Position numbers and translations under genes: made by a program. 64,000 nucleotides of DNA from Streptomyces sp. NBC_01296 (GTDB taxonomy: Bacteria > Actinomycetota > Actinomycetes > Streptomycetales > Streptomycetaceae): assembly GCF_035984415.1 (NCBI RefSeq), contig NZ_CP130720.1, forward strand, positions 5,642,001-5,706,000, given 5' to 3'. Under the pieces are notes generated by a model. That model did no database searches and had not been told where the DNA came from. It was given only the letters and a program-made list of their open reading frames with translations. Within the stretch, counting starts at the first letter, position 1, and each line of letters opens with the position of its first letter. Shown one piece after another: positions 25,633 through 33,289 of this stretch.

Positions 25633-26583
25633 TCAGCCTGTGCAGCCCAGGACACTTCCGGGCGGAGCGCAGTTGTCCGGGGTGTTGTTACGAACCACGG
25701 ACCGGTCGAGGGTCAAGGAGCCGCCGGCCTTGTAGATGCCGCCGCCACTGCCGGGGCCGCCCGTCGCGGTATTGCGTTGCACCGTGGAGCGGGTCACCGT
25801 CAGTGTTCCTTGGTTCCAGATGCCGCCGCCGAAGGGGGCAGTGTTGCTGTACACCGTGGAGCCGGAGACCGTCATCTCGCCCATGTAGTTGAGGATGCCG
25901 CCGCCGTCACTCACTCTCGCGGTGTTGTGGTGCACCGACGAGCGGATCAGCGTGACTGTTTGGCCGGCGAGGTAATTGAAGATGCCTCCGCCATTGTCTC
26001 CGGAATTGCCGAACACACTGGAGTCACGCACCGTGAGGGACCCGTTGTTGTTGATTCCGCCGCCGGCGCCGATTGAGTAGTTGTCCCTCACCGTGGAGCT
26101 GACCACCGTCAGCGTGCCCAGGTTGTGGATGCCTCCACCCGCGCCTGAGGGCGCCGTGTTGTCTCTCACCGTGGAGTGGCTCACCGTCAACGTGCCCTCG
26201 TTGTCGACGCCGCCGCCGGAGGACGCAGCGCTGCCATGGGTGAGGATCACGTGGTCCAGGAGAACCCGGGCTCCGCTGCCGACCGTGACGGTGGAGCCTG
26301 CCTGGTTACCGTCGAGCACCGCCCCACCGACGCCCCTCAGGGTCAGGTCCTTGTCGATGGTGAAGGGGCCGGTACAGGTCCCTCTCACCAGCAGGGTGTC
26401 GCCGGGCGAAGCGGCGGTAATGGCGGGCTGCAGGGCGTTGGGGTTGGCGCTGCAGCTCACCGTGGTCACCTGGGCAGCCGCGGCTGGTACCACTCCGGCC
26501 AGGCCGGCTGCCCCTGCCGCTACCGCAACTGTCGCCTGTGGCAGCCAGCGGCGCCGTAGGAACCTGCTTACTTCGATGAGCAT
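25633..26583 (-). CDS. secreted right-handed beta-helix protein
   Basis: 316 residues. A signal peptide (about 1-37, ending PAAAAQ) precedes a CSANPNALQPAITAASPGDTL segment and about nine repeats of roughly 24 residues of the form G(T/S)LTVxxSTVxxNxAxxxGGGIxN. These are the coils of a pectate-lyase-like parallel beta-helix, seen in polysaccharide-binding or -cleaving and Pmp-like surface proteins. Cys44, and two Cys at the C-terminus (DNCAPPGSVLGC), may cap it. No catalytic site is recognisable. It is the only exported protein of the element. A 9-bp hairpin (25616-25648) overlaps its stop codon. Confidence 0.8.
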   Translation of the reverse strand: MLIEVSRFLRRRWLPQATVAVAAGAAGLAGVVPAAAAQVTTVSCSANPNALQPAITAASPGDTLLVRGTCTGPFTIDKDLTLRGVGGAVLDGNQAGSTVTVGSGARVLLDHVILTHGSAASSGGGVDNEGTLTVSHSTVRDNTAPSGAGGGIHNLGTLTVVSSTVRDNYSIGAGGGINNNGSLTVRDSSVFGNSGDNGGGIFNYLAGQTVTLIRSSVHHNTARVSDGGGILNYMGEMTVSGSTVYSNTAPFGGGIWNQGTLTVTRSTVQRNTATGGPGSGGGIYKAGGSLTLDRSVVRNNTPDNCAPPGSVLGCTG

Positions 26584-26930
26584 CTGGCTTCTCCTGGCCT
26601 TTCAGTACGCATATGCGGGAAAGAGGTACGCCCTAACGTCGTTCTCTCAGCGCGGCGCGAGCACCCCGTGATCGGACATGTGGTGCCCCGGCCGGGCAGC
26701 GCAGCGTCGGGTGCGATCGACTTGTCCCTCGAATAGTCCGACAAACCTGCCTGATCGGACTACGCGGACTGTTCGGGCTCGAGGAACCTTCAGAGGATCC
26801 AACGCGAACTGATCTTCGGCACGCCCAGGAACGTTCGGTCTCGGCGGACGATCTCTCTGCCGAAATGCTGCGTGTCTCGGCGACGGGTGAAAACTGACCG
26901 CTGAACGGCGGATCAACGGTGATCGGCGGG
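26584..26930. other. 347-bp stretch without a convincing gene
   Basis: Lower GC than the surroundings. A minus-strand frame (26633-26974) is open, but it is Arg/Ser-rich and overlaps the next gene, so I do not call it. The promoter of the beta-helix gene must lie here. Confidence 0.5.
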
Positions 26931-27200
26931 TCAGGCGTCGCCCTGAGAGCGCTCAAGGGCCTCCATGAACGCATTGTGGAAGGCGAGCTCTGCGGCCCGG
27001 CAGCGCGCGGTGAGGAAGATCTCCTGAGCCTCGCCGAGGCTGCATCCGACCACCTGCCTGGTCACCATGACCGCGTCGACGCCGCCACAGCCGATCTCCT
27101 TCAGGAATTCCTGTAGAGCCTCGCCGTCGTGGTTCTCCGCCCACACGGGCCGCGCTCTCGCCGCTACCTCGGCTATGCGAGCCTCTCGCTCCGCGTCCAC
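26931..27200 (-). CDS. small bL12 C-terminal-domain-like protein
   Basis: 89 residues from GTG 27200. The segment VDAVMVTRQVVGCSLGEAQEIFLTA resembles the alpha-helical hairpin of ribosomal protein bL12 (IKVVREITGLGLKEAKDLV); stand-alone copies occur widely in streptomycetes. A GGAGGAGGGG tract lies upstream of the GTG, and the start falls just after the GntR stop, so it is probably the second gene of the GntR transcript. An earlier in-frame GTG at 27269 would overlap the regulator. Function unknown. Confidence 0.55.
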   Translation of the reverse strand: MDAEREARIAEVAARARPVWAENHDGEALQEFLKEIGCGGVDAVMVTRQVVGCSLGEAQEIFLTARCRAAELAFHNAFMEALERSQGDA

Positions 27201-27232
27201 GGCGGTACCCCGCCCCTCCTCCGCCGACCGCT

Positions 27233-27988
27233 CTAGCGACCGACAGGGATCTCGTAGACGATCTCGCACAGCGCGGCGGGGATGACGATGTCAGCTGTCT
27301 CCACGGGCTGCCCCTGGTCGCTGTAGTACGTCCGCCGGATGTGCGTGACCAGAGCGGCCTTCTGGATCCCGAGGAGCGATGCCTCCTCGGCAGTCGCCTG
27401 CCGCGGCTCCGGCTGCTCGACGGCGTGGCTGACGGTGATCCCGATCGCGGCCATCCGGTTCACGACGCCGACCCCTGCATGCGGCCCGCCCTCCGGCAGT
27501 ACGACGAGCGTCCCGCCGATCAGCTCGTACGGCTCCCAACTCGTCGACAACTGCACCGGCCGACCATCACCAAGGAACTCGTAGACCGTACGCACGCACA
27601 GGTCACCCTCGGCGATACCAAGCCGCGCCGCGATCTCGGCCGGAGCCGGCACCTTCGCCTCGGTCCGGCTTTCCCAGTTCCCTTGCTTGCCCAGCGCCCG
27701 CATGTCCGATCGGAACGGTGAGCCGTCCGGCTGCTCCCTCGCCGAGGACCGGACCACCCGCACACGCTGCCGAGGCTCGGCCACGTACGTCCCGGACCCC
27801 GCACGCCCCTCCAGCACGCCCTGGGAGATCAGGAGCTCCTGTGCCCGGCGGACCACGTTCTCGCCGACACCGCACTCCTCTGCGATCTGGGCACGTGACG
27901 GCAGCCGATCTCCGGCCGTCCACACGTGCTCCGCGATCCGCTGCCGCAGGACGTCGGCGATGCGGAGATAAGGCGGCTGCTCAGGCAT
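27233..27988 (-). CDS. GntR/HutC-family regulator with UTRA domain
   Basis: 251 residues. The winged helix (about 5-72: LRQRIAEHVWTAGDRLPSRA...GSGTYVAEP) is followed by a UTRA ligand domain. Position and type resemble KorSA of pSAM2, the repressor that keeps the element silent; this role is inferred. Two CTAGTxxACTAG palindromes lie 10-40 bases upstream of its start, in the divergent promoter with the small ORF at 28066, and are the likely autoregulatory operator. Confidence 0.85.
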   Translation of the reverse strand: MPEQPPYLRIADVLRQRIAEHVWTAGDRLPSRAQIAEECGVGENVVRRAQELLISQGVLEGRAGSGTYVAEPRQRVRVVRSSAREQPDGSPFRSDMRALGKQGNWESRTEAKVPAPAEIAARLGIAEGDLCVRTVYEFLGDGRPVQLSTSWEPYELIGGTLVVLPEGGPHAGVGVVNRMAAIGITVSHAVEQPEPRQATAEEASLLGIQKAALVTHIRRTYYSDQGQPVETADIVIPAALCEIVYEIPVGR

Positions 27989-27997
27989 GTGGAAAAT

Positions 27998-28028
27998 CTA
28001 GTCCACTAGCTCTAATCTAGTTAACTAG
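27998..28028. promoter_or_regulatory. double palindromic operator for the element's GntR regulator
   Basis: AATCTAGTCCACTAGC and AATCTAGTTAACTAGC contain CTAGT-CC-ACTAG (27998-28009) and CTAGT-TA-ACTAG (28017-28028), both perfect 12-bp palindromes 19 bp apart, between divergently transcribed genes. Confidence 0.75.
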
Positions 28029-28065
28029 CTTCACTCAACATGATCATTCGGCGACGGAGGCCTGT

Positions 28066-28248
28066 GTGCCCGCTTCAGAAGCAAGGGCGCTGCCCGCCGA
28101 AGTGTGGCGGGAGGTCTTGGAAGTGGTGGCGCAGGCCGACCGATTCGGGCTCGTTGCCAGCAGCTTGACCGGCCGCACCCTCTGGGCCGCCGTAAACAAA
28201 GCGGTCCCCGCGACGGGCGATGTCCGGGGACCTGGCCGTCAGCGATAG
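28066..28248 (+). CDS. small element protein of unknown function
   Basis: 60 residues, GTG start with GGAGG five bases upstream. Mostly helical: LPAEVWREVLEVVAQADRFGL then SSLTGRTLWAAVNKAVP. First gene to the right of the double operator, so probably under the GntR regulator. No recognisable domain. Confidence 0.6.
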   Translation: MPASEARALPAEVWREVLEVVAQADRFGLVASSLTGRTLWAAVNKAVPATGDVRGPGRQR

Positions 28249-28260
28249 GAGCTGATCAGC

Positions 28261-28503
28261 GTGCACAACCGTACGGGCCCCATCAACGCCTACGCCAGTG
28301 GGCCGCACCTCCCCGCACTCTCCTATGCCACGCACGCGAGGCTGAGCTACCACTCGAGCGCGTGCGCGATCGGCATCCACTCCGAATGCGCCCAGTCGTC
28401 CCCTTCCACGTCGCCCGTCGGCGTCCCCGTGATCTACGAGGCCTGCGCCTGCTCCTGCCACACTCCGAACGAACCGTCGGAACCGCGGCAGGCGAAAGAG
28501 TGA
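28261..28503 (+). CDS. small Cys/His-rich element protein
   Basis: 80 residues, GTG start with AGGAG nine bases upstream. The centre has HARLSYHSSACAIGIHSECAQ and then EACACSCHTP: five Cys and several His, possibly a metal-binding knuckle. Its stop overlaps the start of the next ORF (GTGA at 28500), so they are translationally coupled. Function unknown. Confidence 0.6.
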   Translation: MHNRTGPINAYASGPHLPALSYATHARLSYHSSACAIGIHSECAQSSPSTSPVGVPVIYEACACSCHTPNEPSEPRQAKE

Positions 28504-28718
28504 GGGCCCCCAGCGGCGCGCTCGCCACGAACATCGAGATCACCTCAGACAGCGTCCAGCGCGGCGACGTCATCCAGATCGGCGGCCAACCGTGCCGCGT
28601 ATCCGACCTCGTCCAACTCCCGGCCGGAGCAAAGCGGCTGTTCTTCGAGACGGGAGAGGCGCTGACGATGCACGCGAGGAGCCGACTCATTGCCCTCCGA
28701 ATGATGAGGAAGTGGTGA
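28500..28718 (+). CDS. small beta-rich element protein
   Basis: 72 residues. The core IEITSDSVQRGDVIQIGGQP...CRVSDLVQLPAG has the look of a small beta-barrel similar to the KOW/EF-P N-terminal fold; this is an impression only. GTG start overlaps the previous stop, and its own stop overlaps the start of the second GntR gene, giving a tightly coupled chain. Confidence 0.6.
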   Translation: MRAPSGALATNIEITSDSVQRGDVIQIGGQPCRVSDLVQLPAGAKRLFFETGEALTMHARSRLIALRMMRKW

Positions 28719-29431
28719 GCCGGTCCATGCCTTCCCGTCGTCACGCCATCGCCGACGACCTCCGCCACCAGATCTCATCGGGCCACTTCAAAGCCGGCGA
28801 ACGCCTCCCCTCCGAGGCCCAACTCGCCACCCGCTACACGGTCAGCACACCAACCCTGCGCAGTGCCCTCGCACTGCTCCAAGGCGAAGGCCTGGTGGAG
28901 AAGATCCACGGCAGCGGCAACTACGTCCGCCGTCCCCTCCGCAGATTCACGTACGTCGGAGGCGTCGGCACATCACCAATCCCATCCCTCCGAGCAACTG
29001 TCCGCACCACGAACCTCGAAGCGCACGGCGACCTGCCCGCCCTCCTGAACGTCCCGCCCCTCAGCCCGCTGACCGAGCTCCTCTACGTGACCCACGACGG
29101 GAAGGCGCCTCACAGCCTGGCCCGCATCTACGTCCCCCGAGACCTGGCGCCAGCCGACTGTCCCTCGCCCGAGCAGATGCGAGCGCGCATGGCAGACCTC
29201 CGCCCACCGCTGTCCGAAATCCAAGAGCGACTCAGTGCCCGCCTCCCAACCCAAGAAGAGTCAACGACCCTCCGGATCAGCACGTCCCTGCCGGTCCTCT
29301 CACTCACCCGCGTGGCGATCGACACTGCCGGCCGCGTGGTCGAGGCGGCCCTCATAGTCCTCCCCGGCGACAGAGCGGACGCCCTCTTCACCACCCGCCT
29401 CATGCCCGACGAGGGGACCCCAACGGAATGA
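28715..29431 (+). CDS. second GntR-family regulator with UTRA-like domain
   Basis: 238 residues from GTG 28715 (GTGA overlap with the previous stop, AGGA upstream); ATG 28727 is the alternative. The winged helix includes DDLRHQISSGHFKAGERLPSEAQL, and GSGNYVRRP ends it. The C-terminal half (LTELLYVTHDGKAPHSLARIYVP...PVLSLTRVAIDTAGRVVEAALIVLPGD as separate blocks) is UTRA-like. Unlike the first regulator it sits inside an operon, so it may respond to a different signal or modulate the same operator. Confidence 0.82.
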   Translation: MSRSMPSRRHAIADDLRHQISSGHFKAGERLPSEAQLATRYTVSTPTLRSALALLQGEGLVEKIHGSGNYVRRPLRRFTYVGGVGTSPIPSLRATVRTTNLEAHGDLPALLNVPPLSPLTELLYVTHDGKAPHSLARIYVPRDLAPADCPSPEQMRARMADLRPPLSEIQERLSARLPTQEESTTLRISTSLPVLSLTRVAIDTAGRVVEAALIVLPGDRADALFTTRLMPDEGTPTE

Positions 29432-29748
29432 CGCCGAGCAACGGTCTGCGCCTCCTCCCCTGGACGGGCCCCGACGACAAGCCCTGCTACCTGAGCACCG
29501 ACGACACCGCCGGCTACCTGTCCCGCCTTGCCGACCATGCCGAAGACATACAGCTCGAACTGGGGGTCGAGCTCTTGGATCACGCTCGCGAAGTCCTCGC
29601 CGACGCGGACTCAGACCCACAGGAACTCCGCCTCCTGGCAACAGATCTGACCGAAGCCCTCCGAGACACGCTCCGCGTAGCTACTAGCCGCGGCGACCGC
29701 CTCCTCCACCCAGACCACCCCGAAGGACTCCCAGCGCACCTCAGCTAG
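29428..29748 (+). CDS. conserved hypothetical protein coupled to GntR
   Basis: 106 residues, ATGA overlap with the regulator's stop. Starts LRLLPWTGPDDKPCYLSTDD, continues with helices AGYLSRLADHAEDIQLELG and ELRLLATDLTEALRDTLRVA. I recall similar proteins directly after GntR genes in streptomycete elements but no function. Last gene of the coupled chain; a perfect terminator follows. Confidence 0.65.
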   Translation: MTPSNGLRLLPWTGPDDKPCYLSTDDTAGYLSRLADHAEDIQLELGVELLDHAREVLADADSDPQELRLLATDLTEALRDTLRVATSRGDRLLHPDHPEGLPAHLS

Positions 29749-29770
29749 CAGAACTCGCAGGAGCCAACGA

Positions 29771-29799
29771 AGCGGCCCCAGACTCAATCTGGGGCCGCT
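29771..29799 (+). terminator. terminator of the element's small-gene operon
   Basis: Perfect 12-bp stem AGCGGCCCCAGA with CTCAA loop followed by CTCAT. Confidence 0.85.
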
Positions 29800-30026
29800 C
29801 TCATATGACGCACACGGCTCCGGAGGCCCTGTGCATCCCACCGGTATCTGCCGGTCAGCGAGAGGGGACGTGCCCTTGGAATCCTTCAGTCCACGCATAG
29901 GCCGCGAGCCTGCCCAACTTGCTGCTTGCGCGCTCGGTCCACGCACCGGACGTGACTGCGGTTCCCCGCCGGTTGCCGTCCTATCGGACACGCGGAGGGC
30001 ACGTGTGCCTCAACTCCCGCGGAACG

Positions 30027-30227
30027 TCAGCGGAATAGCTCCGGTACCGGGCAGGCCTCCAGCGCTTCGTCTGGCCGATCGGCCCAGCGCCACCACACAT
30101 GCCGCCCGGCGCACTTCCACAACGACCGGCAGACCCGCTGGCCGTCACCTGCCCGCTTGGACAGCACGAAGCCACCGAAGTTCATGGTCTGGCTGCACTC
30201 TGGGCAGGCCGCGCCGCCGTTGGTCAT
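30027..30227 (-). CDS. small zinc-ribbon protein
   Basis: 66 residues. CPECSQTMNFGGFVLS, then VCRSLWKCAGRHVWWRWAD: two CxxC-like pairs (C-x2-C and C-x5-C) plus aromatic residues suggest one zinc ribbon. ATG at 30227; the frame extends farther upstream only antisense to rep. Its orientation is opposite to the rep-xis-int operon. Unknown role, seen in other actinomycete elements. Confidence 0.55.
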   Translation of the reverse strand: MTNGGAACPECSQTMNFGGFVLSKRAGDGQRVCRSLWKCAGRHVWWRWADRPDEALEACPVPELFR

Positions 30228-30347
30228 GCTGCGGACCCTAGCGGCAGGCAAGGCCGTGGCGCTACGAGCTTGGGAATCACCGATCTTCGAGCCTCTTGTG
30301 CCGCTCCAGCCAGGGGAAACGGGTGTCGGCGAGACCCGTAGGGCTCC

Positions 30348-31624
30348 TTGCGGGACCCGCCGTTGACTGCTTGTTGCCCCCCTATCTGGCACGCGACTGG
30401 CATGCGGCCGCCAAGCCGCCCCGGCGAGACCTTGCACCGCTACTCCACTCAGAACGAGCCCGGCGGCCGACTGCGGATCGCCTGCGGCAACCGCCGTGCC
30501 TCCCGCTGTCCCGCTTGTGCCTGGACGTACGCCGGAGACACGTACCACCTGATCCGGGCCGGTCTCGCGGGCGACGAACGCCGGGACATCCCCGCCACCG
30601 TCCGCGAACACCCCCGGGTCTTCGCCACCCTCACCGCCCCGTCCTTCGGCCCGGTCCACAACCGGCCCGCCGTGCCTGCCGCTGCGGCAAGCGCCATGAG
30701 GAAGACGCCGCCGAGCTCGGTACCGCGCTCGACCCGGGCACGTACGACCACGCGGGCGCTGTCCTCTTCAACAACCACGCCGGACAGCTCTGGCAGCGGT
30801 TCACCACCCGACTGCGACGCGAGATCGCCGCGTACGCCGGGCTGACCCAACGGGAGCTCAAGGAGGTGGCCCGGCTCTCGTACGGGAAGGTCGCCGAGTT
30901 CCAGAAGCGCGGGGCGATCCACTTCCACGCCGTCGTACGGATCGACGGTCCCGCCGGGCCGGACAGTCCGCCGCCTGCCTGGGCCACGACGGAACTTCTG
31001 ACTGCCTCGATCCATGCTGCCGCCGCTCACTCGTACACATCTGTCAGCGTGCCGGCGGCAGGAGACCAGCCCGCCCGGACCTTCCGTTGGGGTACGCAGC
31101 TCGACGTTCGGCCGATCAAGGCGTTCGGGGACGGCTCCGACATCACCGAGCAGGCTGTGGCCTCGTACGTCGCCAAGTACGCGACCAAGGCTGCCGAGAA
31201 CACCGGGACGCTCGATAGGCGCGTCGGGAATCGAGAAGCCCTGGTCCTCCTCGACGTGCCGGACCACACCGCACGCCTGATCGGGGCCTGCCTCGACCTT
31301 GACCCGCTCTACCCGGACCGGCGCCTCGCCGCCTGGTCGCACATGCTCGGCTTCCGCGGCCACTTCTCCACGAAGTCGCGCGCCTACTCGACCACCCTCG
31401 GGGCCTTACGCCAGACCCGCGCCGATTACCGCGCCGCCCAGGAACGAGAGGCGCGCGGCCTGGACGACTTCGAGCCGGACAGCGTGCTTGTCCTCGCCTC
31501 ATGGCAGTACGCCGGCCACGGACACAGCCCGGGGGAGTCGGTCCTGGCCGCCACCATCGCCCGCGACATCCAGCTCAACCGGGAGACCGCCCGCGATGCT
31601 CTGAAGGGGGAGCAGCATGAATGA
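30348..31624 (+). pseudogene. replication initiator (RepSA-like), frameshifted
   Basis: The N-terminal part is readable in one frame (from 30348): RIACGNRRASRCPACAWTYA, GDTYHLIRAGL, HPRVFATLTAPSFGPVHNRP. At about 30660-30680 the homology moves to the -1 frame and continues to the stop: CRCGKRHEED, VLFNNHAGQLWQRFTTRLRR, EFQKRGAIHFHAVVRIDG, QAVASYVAKYATKAAE. This matches the pSAM2 RepSA rolling-circle initiator family, but the N-terminus is also short. No slippery heptamer is visible at the switch, so a one-base deletion is likelier than programmed shifting. A TTA codon lies at 31406. Confidence 0.75.
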
Positions 31625-31817
31625 GCGGTACCTGTCCGTCGTCCAGGTCGCCGAGCTCCTCGGGACCACCGTGAGGTTTCCTCGCAGGCTGGTCGAGGAG
31701 CGGCGGATCACCTATGTGAAGGTCGGGCGGCACGTCCGGATACCCGAGAGCGCCGTGTACGCGTTCATCGCCGCCAATACCTTCGAGCCGCGTCGACGTG
31801 GGCTGGTGGCTGCCTGA
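31617..31817 (+). CDS. xis: excisionase (Xis), helix-turn-helix
   Basis: 66 residues. A MerR/excisionase-like DNA-binding domain: YLSVVQVAELLGTTVRFPRR, then RRITYVKVGRHVRIPESAV. It would bend attachment-site DNA to favour excision by the integrase. It overlaps the end of rep (ATGAATGA) and the start of int (TGATG), so the three genes are one coupled unit. Confidence 0.85.
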   Translation: MNERYLSVVQVAELLGTTVRFPRRLVEERRITYVKVGRHVRIPESAVYAFIAANTFEPRRRGLVAA

Positions 31818-32980
31818 TGGCCGGAAAGCGCCGCCAGTTCGGACGGGTCCGCAAGCTGCCTTCCGGCCGGTACCAGGCTCGGTACCTCGGCCCGGACGGA
31901 CAGCTCCGTCCCGCACCCGAGACGTTCCGTACGAAAAGGGACGCTGACGACTGGCTCGCCGACAAGCAGACCGAGATGCGCCGTGGCGACTGGCAGGATC
32001 CGGCCGCCGGGAAGGTTGCCTTCGGGCCGTACGCCGTCGCGTGGATCAAAGAGCGCGAGCTGACCAGCACCACGCGGCAGCTCTACGGCTCGCTCCTCAA
32101 GCACCACCTGGAGCCGGTCCTCGGCGCCGTCAACCTGGCGGAGATCTCGCCGCCGCTCGTACGGAGCTGGCGTGCCGACAAGCTGGCCGCCGGCACCGGC
32201 CCCACCACCGTGGCCAAGGCCTACGCCCTGCTCCGGGCCATCCTGGGGACTGCCGTGTCCGACGAGCTGATCCGGCGGAACCCCTGTCAGGTCAAGGGAG
32301 CCAGCAGCGTCCACACTCCTGAGCGGCCGACCGCCACGGTCAAGGAGGTCTACGACCTGGCCGATGCGGTTCAGCCGCGCTTTCGGGCCCTCGTGCTCAT
32401 GGCGGGATTCCTCGGACTGCGCTGGGGCGAGTTGATCGGGCTGCATCGGCGGGACATCGATGTGGAGCACGGCACCGTGCGCGTGCGGCGGGCCGTCGCC
32501 GAGCTGGGCAACGGGCAGCGGGAGATCAAGGCGCCGAAGAGTGCCGCAGGTAAGAGGACCGTCTCCATCCCCGGCGTGATCCTTCCGGATATTCGCGAGC
32601 ACCTGAAGCTGTACGCCGAGGCCGGCGTCGACGGGCGCGTCTTCATCGGGGCCAAGGGGGCGACGCCGCGCCGGAATCATTTCAGCCGGCTGTGGCAGAA
32701 GGCCTGCCGTGAGGCGGGGATCAAGGGGCTGCACTTCCATGATCTTCGGCACACAGGCAACACGCTCGCCGCGTCAACGGGGGCCAGCACGCGGGAGTTG
32801 ATGACGCGCATGGGCCACAGCACCGCCCGCGCCGCGCTGATCTATCAGCACGCCAGCGCCGACCGGGACCGGTTGATCGCCGACGCGCTGAGCGGGCTCG
32901 TGAAGAAGGGCCGCAAGGCCGCCAAGGGCACGAAAGAAGATCCACAGCGCAAGGGGCACGCAGGGGGCACGCCGAGCTGA
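31817..32980 (+). CDS. int: tyrosine recombinase integrase
   Basis: 387 residues. An N-terminal AP2-like/arm-binding part (GRVRKLPSGRYQARYLGPDG), a SAM-like core-binding domain (about 68-165) and a catalytic domain with Arg202 (GLRWGEL), His308 and Arg311 (HDLRHTG), His334 and nucleophile Tyr343. All catalytic residues are present. It mediates integration into and excision from the tRNA-Gly site 65 bp downstream. The 3' end of its coding region contains the candidate right arm site 32955-32974. Confidence 0.95.
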   Translation: MAGKRRQFGRVRKLPSGRYQARYLGPDGQLRPAPETFRTKRDADDWLADKQTEMRRGDWQDPAAGKVAFGPYAVAWIKERELTSTTRQLYGSLLKHHLEPVLGAVNLAEISPPLVRSWRADKLAAGTGPTTVAKAYALLRAILGTAVSDELIRRNPCQVKGASSVHTPERPTATVKEVYDLADAVQPRFRALVLMAGFLGLRWGELIGLHRRDIDVEHGTVRVRRAVAELGNGQREIKAPKSAAGKRTVSIPGVILPDIREHLKLYAEAGVDGRVFIGAKGATPRRNHFSRLWQKACREAGIKGLHFHDLRHTGNTLAASTGASTRELMTRMGHSTARAALIYQHASADRDRLIADALSGLVKKGRKAAKGTKEDPQRKGHAGGTPS

Positions 32981-33000
32981 TCGGGGGTCCGGGAACGACG

Positions 33001-33039
33001 AAGGGCCAGGCGGAGGAAACTTCCTCTGACCTGGCCCTT
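33001..33039. terminator. hairpin between int and tRNA-Gly
   Basis: AAGGGCCAGG-CGGAGGAA with its complement, one bulge. It terminates both int (plus) and tRNA-Gly (minus) and is a second copy of the attL hairpin. Confidence 0.8.
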
Positions 33040-33044
33040 CGTGC

Positions 33045-33091
33045 TTCAGAGCGGGCGACGGGAATCGAACCCGCGTAGCTAGTTTGGAAGA
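33045..33091. repeat. attR: right copy of the att direct repeat
   Basis: Matches 25341-25387 with one mismatch and ends inside the anticodon loop/stem of tRNA-Gly. The element therefore supplies the 3' half of the working tRNA. Confidence 0.9.
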
Positions 33092-33120
33092 CTAGGGCTC
33101 TACCATTGAGCTACGCCCGC
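33050..33120 (-). tRNA. tRNA-Gly (anticodon TCC)
   Basis: 71 bases, read on the minus strand from 33120. Acceptor stem GCGGGCG/CGCCCGC, D arm AGCTCAATGGTAGAGC, anticodon stem-loop CTAGT-CTTCCAA-ACTAG, T arm GCGGG-TTCGATT-CCCGT. CCA is not encoded. It remains complete despite the insertion because the element provides the 3' half. Confidence 0.96.
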
Positions 33121-33289
33121 AACACGTGCGCCGCAGGTCCGGGGGACCGCGGCACGGACAGCATCCTAGCGGGTCGGGCCGGGGGAGTGCACACCGCATT
33201 ACGCGCCCGCGGTGCGGCGTCCGGAAACGTTCGCTCAAAACCCCGCGCATCGGAGGGTCTCCGGGCATGTACCCTACGTGTCGCACCGA

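Larger units (their letters stand above)
25388..33091. mobile_element. integrated AICE/pSAM2-like element in tRNA-Gly(TCC), about 7.7 kb
   Basis: Bounded by the att repeats, with rep, xis and int abutting each other at the tRNA end, the conserved arrangement of actinomycete integrative elements such as pSAM2. It carries two GntR-type regulators and a string of small ORFs. It lacks an FtsK/SpoIIIE-type transfer protein and Spd spread genes, and its rep gene is frameshifted, so autonomous replication and conjugation look impaired, while excision genes look intact. The non-conserved left part carries a secreted beta-helix protein as probable cargo. Confidence 0.88.

Noticed and set aside
26633..26974. 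Open frame of 113 codons on the minus strand
   Set aside because: Arg/Ser-rich composition, no ribosome site, overlaps the bL12-like gene; treated as non-coding.
30660..30680. Programmed -1 frameshift in rep
   Set aside because: No X-XXY-YYZ slippery heptamer or obvious downstream pseudoknot at the switch; a deletion is simpler.
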